Shown here one piece after another: positions 10,896 to 21,101 of a DNA stretch of 64,000 bases. Every line of letters starts with the position of its first letter. Position 1 is the first letter of the stretch. The stretch covers positions 39,480,970 through 39,544,969 of the forward strand of contig JAVGWX010000011.1 of NCBI GenBank assembly GCA_036924085.1, read 5' to 3'. A program made the translations under genes and the position numbers. The notes under the pieces are model-generated. The model was not told the DNA's origin and searched no databases. It saw only the letters and a program-made list of their open reading frames with translations. The stretch comes from Ariolimax columbianus (lineage: Eukaryota; Mollusca; Gastropoda; Stylommatophora; Arionidae).

Positions 10896-11600
10896 TGTTG
10901 CAGAAGAAGTTTCGAGCTCTGTAGAAGAGACCTTGAATTGCTGTGGAAGAGACTGGAATTGTTTTGAAAGAGGCTGAGATTGCGGTGGAAGCGGCTGGAA
11001 CTGCTGTGGAAGAGGCTGGTGGAAACAACTATAGTGTAAGGGTTTGGATATCTGACTAAAGGCGTCTCATTATCCTGTGAATGAGTTTGGGACATTGCTG
11101 TGGAAGAGGCTGGTGGAAACAACTATAGTGTAAGGGTTTGGATATCTGACTAAAGGCGTCTCATTATCCTGTGAATGAGCTTGGGACATTGCTGTGGAAG
11201 AGGCTGGTGGAAACAACTATAGTGTAAGGGTTTGGATATCTGACTAAAGGCGTCTCATTATCCTGTGAATGAGTTTGGGACATTACTGTGGAAAAGCTTG
11301 GAAGATTACTGTGGAAGAGACTATAAAGTTACTGTGGAAGAGACTATAAGATTACTGTGGAAGAGGCTGGGAGATTACTGGGGAAGAGGCTGCAGGATTA
11401 CTGTGGAAAAGGCTGCAAGATTACTGTTGAAAAGTTTGGAAGATTACTGCAGAAGATACTGCAAGATTACTGAAGAGATGCCTGGAAGATTACTGTCGAA
11501 AAGGCTGGAAGATTACTGTCGTAAAGGCTACGATATTACTGTATAAGAGGCTGGGAGATTACAGTGGAAGACTTTGGGATTACTGTCGAAGTGGCTAGCC
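10896..11600. repeat. Composite minisatellite (ctgtggaagag units)
   Basis: Short units of about 25-27 bp built on attactgtggaagaggctg flank three near-identical copies of a ~94-bp unit (starting about 11003, 11097 and 11191) that contains gtgtaagggtttggatatc and cgtctcattatcctg. The Trp/Lys/Asp/Tyr-rich frame at 11265-11546 is a product of the repeat. Confidence 0.88.
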
Positions 11601-11920
11601 CAAAACTCCCTGCGGAAGGATTTCGATAACTCATTAACGCATTTAATAAACTTAGAGGTCTGGACGTCGCCGTCTTGGGACTTTGTCGTGAAAGAGGCTA
11701 ATTTATGGGGAAATCCGGCACTTCACTGTGGAAATGACTGATCCAATAAGTCGCTTGCTTAAGGACTCAGCATCCATCCAAGAGCATCCAATAGAAACAC
11801 GTGTGTGAAATAAGTGCCCATTTACATTGCATTAAGCTCGACATATATAACAAGGCCAGGAGCGAATTCAGATTGACAGCAGGGAAAGTGGTTCGCTCAA
11901 ACGGCGTGCCAACGGCTCAC
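11601..11920. other. No recognised feature
   Basis: Unique-looking sequence with no gene or known repeat recognised. Confidence 0.45.
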
Positions 11921-12090
11921 TTAAGTGATGTTTGTATCAGCTGTCTGATAAACTCGTTGTCAAGATAAGGTCGACAGGTCTTTCACGAGGTAAGGAACAT
12001 ACAGCTTTTATTTGTTTTATGACTTCTCTTTTCTTTATTAGAATGCTCATCTTGGCAATATACACGAACGCAAGCAGCGACATTCTTCGT
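11921..12090 (+). repeat. Dispersed repeat, copy without expanded minisatellite
   Basis: Direct-orientation homologue of 14250-14334 plus 15735-15800. It shares ctgtctga-a-actcg-tgtcaagata, tcgacaggt and ttcacg-g-taaggaac on the left, and tcatctt plus gacattct on the right. Between the two flanks this copy has only a single gacttctcttttcttta-like segment, where the other has about 70 units. Confidence 0.65.
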
Positions 12091-12095
12091 CTTGC

Positions 12096-12377
12096 AAATC
12101 AATTAATAAATCAATTTAATCACCAAAATCTATTGATCCTAATATCTAATCATCTTGTGATCGAAAATGACCAGAATGCGAACCAAGCAAACGCTTTTCA
12201 TTTTGTGTTTGTTAAATTCAAGGTTTGCCATATCTGGAATCTACCTGACGAAGCCTCCCCCAACCTTTCCCACACCAGACTGTAGTCCATTGAGCGATAG
12301 CATGACTTATTAGCCTGTGTGTGGTTGTGTGTGTGTATTATTAATTTGGACGTATTGGCCAGTGTATAGATGCCTGT
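12096..12377. other. No recognised feature
   Basis: AT-rich unassigned sequence. A 117-aa frame spans 11932-12285 but begins inside the dispersed repeat and has no recognisable domain. Confidence 0.45.
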
Positions 12378-12741
12378 ATGGGTTCAAGAAGCTAATCAGC
12401 GCATAAGATGTAGCAATCAGTGACCCAAAGCTGTCTGCTTGCGTCAGGGTCAGCGAACCAGAGCTGTCAAAAATCATCTCCACCTCTGCGCGGTGATCCT
12501 GGATAACGGACTGCAACAGAGCAGACGGGCTAACGAGAAGAGGTCGAAGAGCAAAGGCTAACACGGTACCCAAACATGTCATGCATAAGTCGGATGTGTT
12601 GAACCGAAGTGTGCAAATATCGCAATCCAGCTGTATACTACGACACAATGCACTTCGTTTCCCGGACTACATCTTGCTACTTGCAAAACCCTATTCATGG
12701 CTCGGTAGCGGAAGTTCGAGAACTAACGAAGAAGAAGAAGA
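12378..12741 (+). mobile_element. Family D retroposon
   Basis: Full-order copy: agaagctaatcagcgcataag head, gcgtcagggtcagcgaacca, cgcggtgatcctggataac, gtgcaaatatcgcaatcc, ggactacatcttgctacttg and tggtagcgg, with a (GAA)n-type tail. Imperfect flanking words agatgcctgt and agatgcgtgt (about 12367 and 12738) may be the target-site duplication. Confidence 0.85.
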
Positions 12742-12965
12742 TGCGTGTGTTCGTTTATAATGTGTTCCACTGTGACAGCGTTGCAGTACTGTAGTTTTGC
12801 AATTCCTTTCTGTACGATAAGTGGCCATGCCAAAAAAAAAAAAAATTCAGGCACGTTCAGACAAACTGATAATAATAAAATGGTTTCGAACACGGTAAGT
12901 TGGGTCCACGTGAACTGGGCCCTGTTTTATGGATCGGAAATATTGCGGGAAACTAAACTCGGTAT
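12742..12965. other. Spacer between two inverted family D copies
   Basis: About 220 bp of unassigned sequence with an A run near 12833-12844. Confidence 0.5.
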
Positions 12966-13318
12966 CTTTTTCTTCTTCATCGTTCGTTCTCAATCTCCCG
13001 CTACCAAACCATGAAAAGGACTTTGCGAGTAGCAAGATGCTGTCCGAAGAACGAAATGTGTTGTGTCGTTACAGCTCGACTGCGATATTTGCATCTTTCG
13101 GTCCGACATCTCCGACTTCAGCAGGTATTTTTGGGTGCCTGGTTAGCTATCCTTCTTCTATCTCTTCTTCTTTGCCAGTCTGCTCTGTTGCAGTCTGATA
13201 TCCTGGATCACCGCGAGGAGCTGAAGAAGGGTCTTTGCAGCTCTTGTTCGTTGGGCCTGACGATAGCAGTCAGCTATTGGTCGGTGACCGCTCATGCACT
13301 GTTCAGCATCTTGATCCC
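12966..13318 (-). mobile_element. Family D retroposon, inverted relative to the 12.4-kb copy
   Basis: Minus-strand copy running from the head (agatgctgaacagtgcatgag, with a tgatcc start) to a GAA-type tail. Flanks taaactcggtat (12954-12965) and taaactcaatat (13319-13330) form a 12-bp duplication with two mismatches. Together with the 12.4-kb copy it makes an inverted pair about 225 bp apart. Confidence 0.85.
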
Positions 13319-13386
13319 TAAACTCAATATTAAGATATTAAGGTTTTGTCAATTCACTCATACATAGTCTTTTCATACCATACGCG

Positions 13387-13556
13387 TGAGTAGTCTCTCA
13401 GGGCGTAAGCCTGGGCGATGAATATGAAGACCATGGACTGTACAAACTGCAGGATCCCCCTCTCGGCCTCGCTGGTGTAATGCAAAGGAATGAAAAGCAT
13501 GACAATTTGGAACCAGCTCATCCGGCAAATATTTCCCCTGATCTCTGAGTAGCGTG
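13387..13556 (-). CDS. Possible coding exon of an unknown membrane protein
   Basis: A minus-strand frame, too short for usual ORF lists, reads RGNICRMSWFQIVMLFIPL, then HYTSEAERGILQFVQSMVFI, then FIAQAYALRDYSRVWY before a stop at about 13348. Third codon positions are strongly G/C (AGC GAG GCC GAG AGG GGG ATC CTG CAG), unlike flanking sequence. Two hydrophobic segments flank a charged SEAERG loop. An acceptor-like ctactcag lies just upstream, and donor-like gtatgg/gtatga just downstream. I do not recognise the family. It could be an exon of an unseen gene, a gene fragment or part of a transposon. Confidence 0.35.
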
Positions 13557-13589
13557 GTCAGACACCCGTGTGCAGTGGGGCGCACGTTA

Positions 13590-13975
13590 AAAATATCTTA
13601 GCGGTTGGAAATCCAAAAGAGTAGGGCTAACGGACGATGCTCTGGCAAAATTCAAGTTAAAAATCTACTAAAATTATTCTAGGGATTCTCGCCCCAGAGA
13701 GAATATGTAGCAAAAAATGGGGCTGTGTGACCATAGCAGACCTTGGTTATGAGGTTAGGGGAGCGGCTTAGATGGCGCCTGACAGGCTGCGGTTCTACCT
13801 TGCACTAATTTACGCGTCCACCTCCCCTAGTCTCAAAAATAGGCGATTGTATATTCCAGGGGCTAACATATGCTGGGATTCACCTGGCAAGTCACCAGTG
13901 GATTTTCACCTGCCAACAATATGAAATAAAGGAGGTAGCACCTCCCCACGACGTCTAACAACATAAGTGAACTGA
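13590..13975 (+). repeat. Dispersed repeat fragment with family-I-like head
   Basis: Contains agatggcgcc, aggctgcggt and tctaccttg near 13770-13800, matching the words at 7.82, 55.3 and 60.7 kb. The rest is unassigned, with aataaagg near 13926. A short GATA tract begins at 13976. Confidence 0.45.
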
Positions 13976-14055
13976 AGATAGATAGATAGATATAACAGGA
14001 AAGGTCCGGTTAAAGAGAAATGAGTTGGTTGCATATGTCCCCAAGGTGTTAATGG

Positions 14056-14107
14056 AAAAGAAGAAGAAGAAGAAGAAGAAGAAGAAGAAGAAGAAGAAGA
14101 AGAAGGA
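14056..14107. repeat. (GAA)n microsatellite
   Basis: About 16 GAA units. Confidence 0.95.
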
Positions 14108-14249
14108 GGAGGATTGTAATGAATTTCTTACATCGTTTGTACTGATACAATCGCCGTAAAGATAATATGGACATGCCTTGTTATTGCTGTTCATTTCTCC
14201 CCTTCTTGTGTGTCAGTTTGCTGCTTGCGTGTGTGTGCATGTGTGTGAT

Positions 14250-14340
14250 TTAAGTAAGTGTTTTTGTCTGTATCACCTGTCTGACACACTCGCTGTCAAG
14301 ATACGATCGACAGGTGTTTCACGCGATAAGGAACGGTTGT
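14250..14340 (+). repeat. Left flank of dispersed repeat carrying the 20-bp array
   Basis: Homologous to 11921-12000 (see that entry): ttaagt, tgtatca-ctgtctga, tgtcaagata, gatcgacaggt and taaggaac are shared. The array begins immediately after it. Confidence 0.65.
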
Positions 14341-15752
14341 TGCTCCGTGTATCTAATCCTCACTTCTGTTATCTAATCATCACTTCTGTTATCTAATCCT
14401 CACTTCTGTTATCTAATCATCACTTCTGTTATCTAATCATCACTTCTGTTATCTAATCATCACTTCTGTTATCTAATCCTCACTTCTGTTATCTAATCCT
14501 CACTTCTGTTATCTAATCATCACTTCTGTTATCTAATCCTCACTTCTGTTATCTAATCCTCACTTCTGTTATCTAATCATCACTTCTGTTATCTAATCCT
14601 CACTTCTGTTATCTAATCCTCACTTATGTTATCTAATCATCACTTCTGTTATCTAATCATCACTTCTGTTATCTAATCATCACTTCTGTTATCTAATCAT
14701 CACTTCTGTTATCTAATCCTCACTTCTGTTATCTAATCCTCACTTCTGTTATCTAATCATCACTTCTGTTATCTAATCCTCACTTCTGTTATCTAATCCT
14801 CACTTCTGTTATCTAATCATCACTTCTGTTATCTAATCCTCACTTCTGTTATCTAATCATCACTTCTGTTATCTAATCATCACTTCTGTTTTCTAATCAT
14901 CACTTCTGTTATCTAATCCTCACTTCTGTTATCTAATCCTCACTTCTGTTATCTAATCATCACTTCTGTTATCTAATCCTCACTTCTGTTATCTAATCCT
15001 CACTTCTGTTATCTAATCCTCACTTCTGTTATCTAATCCTCACTTCTGTTATCTAATCCTCACTTCTGTTATCTAATCCTCACTTCTGTTATCTAATCCT
15101 CACTTCTGTTATCTAATCCTCACTTCTGTTATCTAATCCTCACTTCTGTTATCTAATCATCACTTCTGTTATCTAATCATCACTTCTGTTATCTAATCCT
15201 CACTTCTGTTATCTAATCATCACTTCTGTTATCTAATCCTCACTTCTGTTATCTAATCATCACTTCTGTTATCTAATCATCACTTCTGTTATCTAATCAT
15301 CACTTCTGTTATCTAATCCTCACTTCTGTTATCTAATCCTCACTTCTGTTATCTAATCATCACTTCTGTTATCTAATCATCACTTCTGTTATCTAATCCT
15401 CACTTCTGTTATCTAATCCTCACTTCTGTTATCTAATCATCACTTCTGTTATCTAATCCTCACTTCTGTTATCTAATCCTCACTTCTGTTATCTAATCCT
15501 CACTTCTGTTATCTAATCCTCACTTCTGTTATCTAATCCTCACTTCTGTTATCTAATCCTCACTTCTGTTATCTAATCCTCACTTCTGTTATCTAATCCT
15601 CACTTCTGTTATCTAATCCTCACTTCTGTTATCTAATCATCACTTCTGTTATCTAATCATCACTTCTGTTATCTAATCCTCACTTCTGTTATCTAATCCT
15701 CACTTCTGTTATCTAATCATCACTTCTGTTATCTAATCATCACTTCTGTTTA
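14341..15752. repeat. 70-copy 20-bp minisatellite with two-letter unit code
   Basis: About 70 near-perfect units of cacttctgttatctaatcmt, where m is C (about 41 units) or A (about 29 units). Only two other substitutions are visible (near 14626 and 14891). The order of C and A units shows duplicated blocks: units 14861-15200 match 15341-15680 in order, and 14401-14600 match 14641-14840. There is no long open frame, as 20 is not divisible by three. Confidence 0.97.
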
Positions 15753-15825
15753 GCATGGTCATCTTGTCATTACAAATGCGCAGACAGGGAACATTCTGGT
15801 TTCCATAAAATGAATTAATTGTTTG
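15753..15825 (+). repeat. Right flank of the repeat carrying the 20-bp array
   Basis: tcatcttg and acattct with similar spacing match 12050-12085, in the same orientation. Confidence 0.5.
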
Positions 15826-16165
15826 ATTTAGATCATCATCATCATCTAGTGCCATCTCCGCATGCTGTGTTGGCGGTAATGGATCTCCAGCTGTTTCTGC
15901 CCCGTGCCAAGTCGGTACACTCAGTCAGACGGTGTTCTAACCACATCAAGCTGTTCTCTGTCCATCTGAAGTTCTGTCGCCCTCCGACTCTCTTGCCCTC
16001 CACTCTTTCCTACCAAGATATTTTATAATGCTGCTTTGTATTTCCTTTAGAAGTATCTTCTCTACCTTGAGTTGTTCCAGAACCTCACTATTTGTTTTCC
16101 TATCTTTCCAAGAAAGTTATCCAAGTCTTCTGAATACGCACATTTCCAAGGCCTCAATAATATTC
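15826..16165 (-). pseudogene. Non-LTR retroelement 3' fragment (antisense)
   Basis: Shared with 29905-30225: gtgc/catctccgcat, gatcttcagct, ctctgtcca, cgccctc-g-ctctcttgccc and tccactctt. On the minus strand it contains short Lys/Arg/Trp-rich frames ending in stops, the usual look of a decayed LINE C-terminus. Classification is by copy number and context only. Confidence 0.5.
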
Positions 16166-16590
16166 TTCCTTTTCTTTGTCAGGGTACATGTTTTTATTCC
16201 ATATCTTCGTCTTCTTCGTTTATCCTCGGATCAAGATTCCGGTTTCTCTTACAAAGGACACCGTTGTTTGTAAGGCTGTTTCGTCTCCATACAGCTTTTG
16301 TCTCATATCTGTCTCACGAGGCCAGCATTGTTCTCTCTTTTCCTGCGTGAGTCTGCAGCTTTGCAGGATGTGTTTAACGGTCATGGTATGCCCCCCGCAT
16401 GGGCACCTGTCATCTGTCCCAATCCTCAATTTGTTGTAAAGATGACCCTTGAGTCTGTTATGCCCAGTTCTCAGTCTAAAGATGATGACTTGCTCTTCTC
16501 TAGTTAAGTTATAGTAGCTGTCTTCTTTTCGGAAGTCGGGGTGTTGATTACTCCATTTAATTACATTGAATGCACATAGCATTTAATGAT
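16166..16590 (-). pseudogene. I/Jockey-like LINE C-terminus
   Basis: A 120-aa minus frame (16220-16582) contains REEQVIIFRLRTGHNRLKGH, then RIGTDDRCPCGGHTMTVKHI, then LQSCRLTQEKR and KLYG. The order 'LRTGH, then C-x-C-G, then H-x-L/I-x-x-C' is typical of the region after the RNase H domain of I/Jockey-group elements. Homologues lie at 28.4, 36.0, 49.9 and 57.6 kb. 5'-truncated, not a host gene. Confidence 0.8.
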
Positions 16591-16856
16591 TCTCATTTCT
16601 AAGTTCTGAGGTATTTACATGGACAGAAAAGTATGTGGTATACTGTTAAATGTATTCTTTATCATTGGAGTTCACTTAATGATTTCTCTTCAACATTTGC
16701 CATCCGTCGATATTAGCTGAGCACGGCATAAACAGCTAGACACTTGTTCCGACTTTTGGTGAATCCCATAACTGTAGTCTTTTATATGTTGGTGATTTCC
16801 AGCCCCCGCTGGTAGCTCCTGCGATTTATATATCAAACTGTTTTGAGGGAAATGAG
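16591..16856. other. No recognised feature
   Basis: AT-rich unassigned sequence. Confidence 0.45.
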
Positions 16857-17200
16857 ATGTTTGCAAATGGCGTCTACGTCTCCAGAAGAGAGAAATTGAA
16901 GAACGAAGACATTCGCAAATGGGTCGGTTTTATCACATGTGCCGAATACATGCCCAGACAGAAAATACGCTTGTTTGGTTATCTCAAGAGAATGTCCACT
17001 GATCAGCGTCCCATGTCAGCTTACAATGCCAGCTGGTCCGCCTTCAGGGCAAGAAGACGACCAACGGGAAGGTGGATAGACGCCGTTAAGACGATTGTCC
17101 AGCGACATGGATTGACAATATCATACGCGATACATCTGGACCATAACAAGCTACGAAGGCTCCCCACGTCGCCCATCAAGTACGAGTTGGTCACTAACTA
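16857..17200 (+). pseudogene. Non-LTR element C-terminal fragment
   Basis: A 114-aa frame reads RREKLKNEDIRKWVGF, MPRQKIRLFGYLKRMSTDQR and RRPTGRWIDAVKTIVQRHGL. The pattern R-L-F-G-(H/Y)-L-x-R-M followed by G-R-W-I-D is the usual end of LINE ORF2 proteins. Homologous to 33.4-33.75 kb and 37.35-37.68 kb. No upstream RT domain is attached. Confidence 0.7.
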
Positions 17201-17214
17201 GCTAATGTACTAAC

Positions 17215-17583
17215 TAACTAACTCATTAACGAAACCATGATTGCAAGATTCGCAGATGACACAAACCTGTGAAGAGGCGTCTCATCTAAAGCAGAGATGA
17301 ATATACTGAGGTAGGATTTAGATCGAATTGGAGAATGATCGGAGAGCTGACATGTGCAGTTTAATGTATACAAATGTACAGTCATCCACATGGGTAGATC
17401 AAATATGGAACATCATTACAGAATGGGCTAGAACAATATTAGGGTGGTGGAAAAGGAAAAGGACGTAGGGGTTATAATAAATCATACAGGTAAAGTGAGT
17501 GAGCAAGTCCAGGTAGCAGTGAAAAAAGTAAATGCAATGTTAGGTATGATAAAAAGAAATATTAAACATAGGAGCAAGGAAGT
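17215..17583 (+). pseudogene. CR1-like LINE, RT fragment (5' half)
   Basis: Interrupted frames read ARFADDTN (the catalytic ADD box of reverse transcriptase), then DLDRIGE, WHVQFNVYKCTVIHMGRSN, then EKEKDVGVIINHTGKVSEQV and NAMLGMIKRNIKHRSKEV. This is the order after the F/Y-A-D-D motif in CR1/L2-type elements. It is cut by a family-D insertion at 17584 and resumes at about 17998. Confidence 0.8.
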
Positions 17584-17755
17584 TTTTCTTCTTCTTCTGC
17601 GTTTGTTCTCAATCTCCCGCTACCAAACCCTGAAAGGGCTTAAGTAGCAGAATGTAGTCCAGAGAACGGAATGCGTTGTGTCGTAGTTTACAGCTTGACT
17701 GCGATATTTGCACCTTTCGGTCCAACACATCCGACTTCAGCAAGCATTTTATTAG
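17584..17755 (-). mobile_element. Family D retroposon, 5'-truncated, inside the CR1-like LINE
   Basis: Minus-strand 3' half of family D (ccgaaaggtgcaaatatcg, ctacgacacaacgc, ggactacattctgctactta, tggtagcgggagattg) ending in a GAA-type tail at 17590. 5' truncation of an element with a fixed 3' end is expected for LINE-driven retroposition. Confidence 0.85.
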
Positions 17756-17997
17756 TACGACCGGTCGCTTAGACAGAAAGCGTCTCCCACCTGAAACAGA
17801 TGAGTTGACCATTTTTTCTTATATGTTGATTTGTTAGTTCAGTATTGTTGTCCCTGATGAAGGCCTATTGGTCGTAACGTAGGTTTTGTTTGTGTTCTCG
17901 TCTCGGTGCGGTATCTGACCATACCCATTTTTAAATTTTGATTAAGCTCAACCTTAATCAACTTTTACTAGTTTGTTTTTTTTTCATGTTTTTTTTC
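17756..17997. other. Unassigned insertion between LINE halves
   Basis: About 240 bp including ctgatgaaggcctattggtcg and T-rich runs. No family recognised. Confidence 0.4.
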
Positions 17998-18440
17998 CTG
18001 GCTAGATTTGGAGTACTGTGATCAGATGTGGAATCCGTATCGTATAGGAGATACACACGTTCTGGAAAGGATACACAGAAGAGTGACGGAACTGAAAGTG
18101 AGTTTCCGAAATTATAATTATGAGGAAAGACTCAGATAAAAAAAAAACCGGTCCTACAGTGTCTAGACAACAGAAGAATTCCAGGTGATTTAATACATGT
18201 TTATAAGATAATCAAAAGAAAGTACAGCCGGTCACAAAAACAAGAGGGTTAAGCTACAAATTAATTAAAGAAAGGTCCATAGTGTATACTCGTATTTTGA
18301 ATTTTTTTTTTTTACCCAGAGAGTGCTGAATGCTTGGAATGCATTGTCACAGGAAATAGTGGGAGCAGGGTCAGTTAATGCATTCAAGAACATATCGGAT
18401 GCACATACGTATTCTTAGATCACGTTGAGTGTAAGAAACT
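17998..18440 (+). pseudogene. CR1-like LINE, 3' half
   Basis: Resumes with LEYCDQMWNPYRIGDTHVLE, RIHRRVTEL, NYNYEERLR and, after stops, RVLNAWNALSQEIV plus VNAFKN. The same segments occur at 26.05-26.5 kb (+) and 19.8-20.4 kb (-). Confidence 0.8.
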
Positions 18441-18733
18441 GGTTGTACACAGATTCTGCAGAGCCTTCTAAACCAGTATAAACACGTTACGCAGTTACGA
18501 GTCGATGACTATTATTTGTGTAATCAAGTGACAGTTCTGAAATACGGGATACATACTTGTGTCAGTTGTTGGTCTGCTTCATCGTTATCTCTGAAAGCCA
18601 GGGGTGACGTGTATTTTGAATCTAGGCTCCTCGTAAAAAAATGCAAAGGCCTAGGCATAGCGCTGGATGGAAAGTCCCTCGAAGGGTTATGAAAAACGAG
18701 CGTGGGTCGGATCAGCTACATTATACAGTACAC
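18441..18733. other. No recognised feature
   Basis: Unassigned sequence up to the target-site duplication of a hAT-type element. Confidence 0.45.
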
Positions 18734-19399
18734 CAGTGCTTTTCAATCTTTTCATGCCTGGCGCCCACTTTTATAACTTTCGTGAGGGTAAATTTTCCTT
18801 ACCGTCCACTAATATCTATATTGAAGAAAAATCTGCGATCGTCTACCGAGTCTGTCTATTTTCGATGTCTTTAATACAGCATGTAACAACATATCCTGTG
18901 CAGAATGCCGTTACCATCACATCCCGTCTCAACGATGCTCGATCTATTGTCAAATGCCCAGCCTGCTCCAAGCAATCCTTGACATCTTGGTGCCACCGCC
19001 GTCTTGGTCTGTCGCCCCGCACCATACCATATATTATCGATCTTTCAAACCATTGTGTACATCGAAGTTATGAACCAGTTCTCTTCTATTCCCACCTCTT
19101 AACGAATGTTTGTATCGTTTCTTTCTTCGTTCCAAGGTATTCTGAAAACCGTTCTATAACATTTCGACTCAATTCTAACTGAGATTTTATTGTATAATTG
19201 TCTATTTTTCAGATCCGTTTGTTGCCAAGGGAAAAAAACAACACAAGTTTCAGAAATTGTCAGTCTTGTTGGTTTGCTGTTATTCTGCCACAGTTTCCTC
19301 AGGTCGTGTTAGAATAGAGCACGTAATTATTCTGCTATCGGCACCTGAAAGCTAAAATCGCCTACTAGTAGGCGGTAGCGTCCGAGTTGAAGAGCACTG
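18734..19399. mobile_element. Non-autonomous hAT-like element with 8-bp target-site duplication
   Basis: The left end reads cagtgcttttcaatctttt. The right end, read inverted, is cagtgctcttcaactcgg, a hAT-type terminal repeat. Flanks are cagtacac (18726-18733) and cagtatac (19400-19407), an 8-bp duplication with one mismatch, the length hAT transposases leave. No transposase frame is present. A LINE C-terminal fragment sits inside at about 18880-19025. Confidence 0.8.
18880..19025 (-). pseudogene. LINE C-terminal fragment within the hAT-like element
   Basis: A minus-strand 60-aa frame begins MVRGDRPRRRWHQDVKDCLE, the R-G-x-P-R-R-R-W-x-x-D signature of LINE ORF2 C-termini. Confidence 0.6.
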
Positions 19400-19407
19400 C
19401 AGTATAC

Positions 19408-19777
19408 AAAGGTATCGTTCTGACCGTAGCTACAGGTATACAATTTTTGTTCTGATCAAAAAACTTGGCGATGATCACTAGAGCAGGTTGAGGCTTTCGA
19501 CTTTGTTTAACCTGCATTTCAGGTTGATCTACTGTCCAGGGAAAGTATCTCCCGGGTTAATCTATGTTACTTAACACATGTTTTTATTATTCTAGTAGCC
19601 TGCTTTCGCCGCAAGGTTCTTTCGTTTTGTTTGCTTTCTTCTGAAAAGTTCACACCATCTGTTAGAACTTTCACATCTGTATTTTGCACTAAACTTAACT
19701 TTACCTCTTTATACTCTACAGAGTATGTATACAACCAGTTTCTTTTACAGCCACTTCATCTAAAAACAACAAAAAGA
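19408..19777. other. No recognised feature
   Basis: AT-rich, no gene or repeat recognised. Confidence 0.45.
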
Positions 19778-20430
19778 ATTTTTTTTAATGAGCATCCCAA
19801 TATATTTTGTAATGCATTAATTAACAGTGCCTCCACTACTTCCTGTGGCAATGCTTTCCAAGCATTCACCACTCTCTGAATAAACAAAAATATTTCATAT
19901 TATCTATTCTAGAAAATTCTTGAAATGATTTGTAGCTGCGCCCCCTTGTTCGTTCCGGAGGCTGTATCTTGAAGAAGAAACAACTTATTATAATCTAATT
20001 TATTCTTTACATTTATTATCTTATAAACCTGTAATAAATCACATCGAATTCTTCTCTTATCTAGACACTGTAGGTCGTTTTTTTTAATGATCTCTCATAA
20101 ATGTAATTCAGGAATTCCACTATCAGATGTGTCGCTCTTCTCTGTATCCTTTCTAGCATGTTTAAATCCCCTCTATGATAAGGACTCCACACCTGAACAC
20201 AGTACTCTAATCCAGGTCTAACTAATGCTTTATACAGTTTGACTATCACTTCTTTACTCCTGTGTTTAACATTTCTTGTTATCATACCTAACATTGCATT
20301 TGCCTTTTCACTGCTACCTGGACTTGCTCACTTACCTGATCTGTATGATCATTTATAACCCCTAGGTCCCTTTCCGTTTCTATCTTTCTAATAAAGCTCA
20401 CATCCCATTCTAGCTGTGGGTGTTTGTCTA
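19778..20430 (-). pseudogene. CR1-like LINE fragment, minus strand
   Basis: The minus frame reads MLGMITRNVKHRSKEVIVKL, YKALVRPGLEYCVQVWSPYH and RGDLNMLERIQRRATHL. Frame-shifted remains of the RVVNAW.ALPQEVVEA segment follow towards 19800. It is the best-preserved of three copies in this window for the post-RT region, but still broken. Confidence 0.8.
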
Positions 20431-20744
20431 CAGTTTCACCATGTTTCTGTTCTGGAAAATTTGTGGATGATCTTTTCCGTGGTATTTTACGAGTACTATT
20501 TTTTATCCATTATCACATTCTCAAACGCAAATTTTCTCGCGCGTCGTGACATCTCTGATCTGGAATAGCTTACGTGTTGCTAACTTTCTCGTTGGTGTGA
20601 CTGTATCTCTGTATTGGTCATCTAATGTAATCTTGGTATTTGATCGGAAATACTGAGCACTGACAATGACATCAACAAAACGCGTATGGGCCAGCATCGT
20701 GTGAGCAATATTGTTAGTTGCACATCGTAAGCGATGATCAGACA
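20431..20744. other. No recognised feature
   Basis: Unassigned sequence. A 142-aa minus frame (20521-20949) spans into the SINE and is not credible as a protein. Confidence 0.45.
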
Positions 20745-21003
20745 TCTTGTCTTGATGATGTAACTTCCGCTGTATTTGGATTACACTGAGTAAGAGGCTG
20801 CGATGGTCATGAACCTCACGCCCCTTACTATCTGGTCCTGAACCACCTTTCTCAAGGGCGACTAGAGGTAATTCAGGATACAAGCAGCCTGGTCTTACCT
20901 CCCGTGAGATCAGGGTTAGCTTGAAACGCGGGATTTGATCGCCCACCATTTCCGTTCATCGCTTCAGGAGGCGAGTGCCTTACCTCTTGACTACAGCGAC
21001 CCT
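20745..21003 (-). mobile_element. SINE family E
   Basis: The minus strand begins gtcgctgtagtcaagaggta (A-box side) and has atcaaatcccgcgtttcaagc as B-box region. The body contains ggaggtaagac and ttacctctagtcgcc, matching the copy at 34.0 kb. Confidence 0.8.
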
Positions 21004-21101
21004 ATTAAGCAATGTCAGACGTGCCATGCGAATGTTAAACATGTTTGAAACATCATTAAAGATACAACAAAAGATGAGAGAGGCGAAATAGTCGCGGATA
21101 A

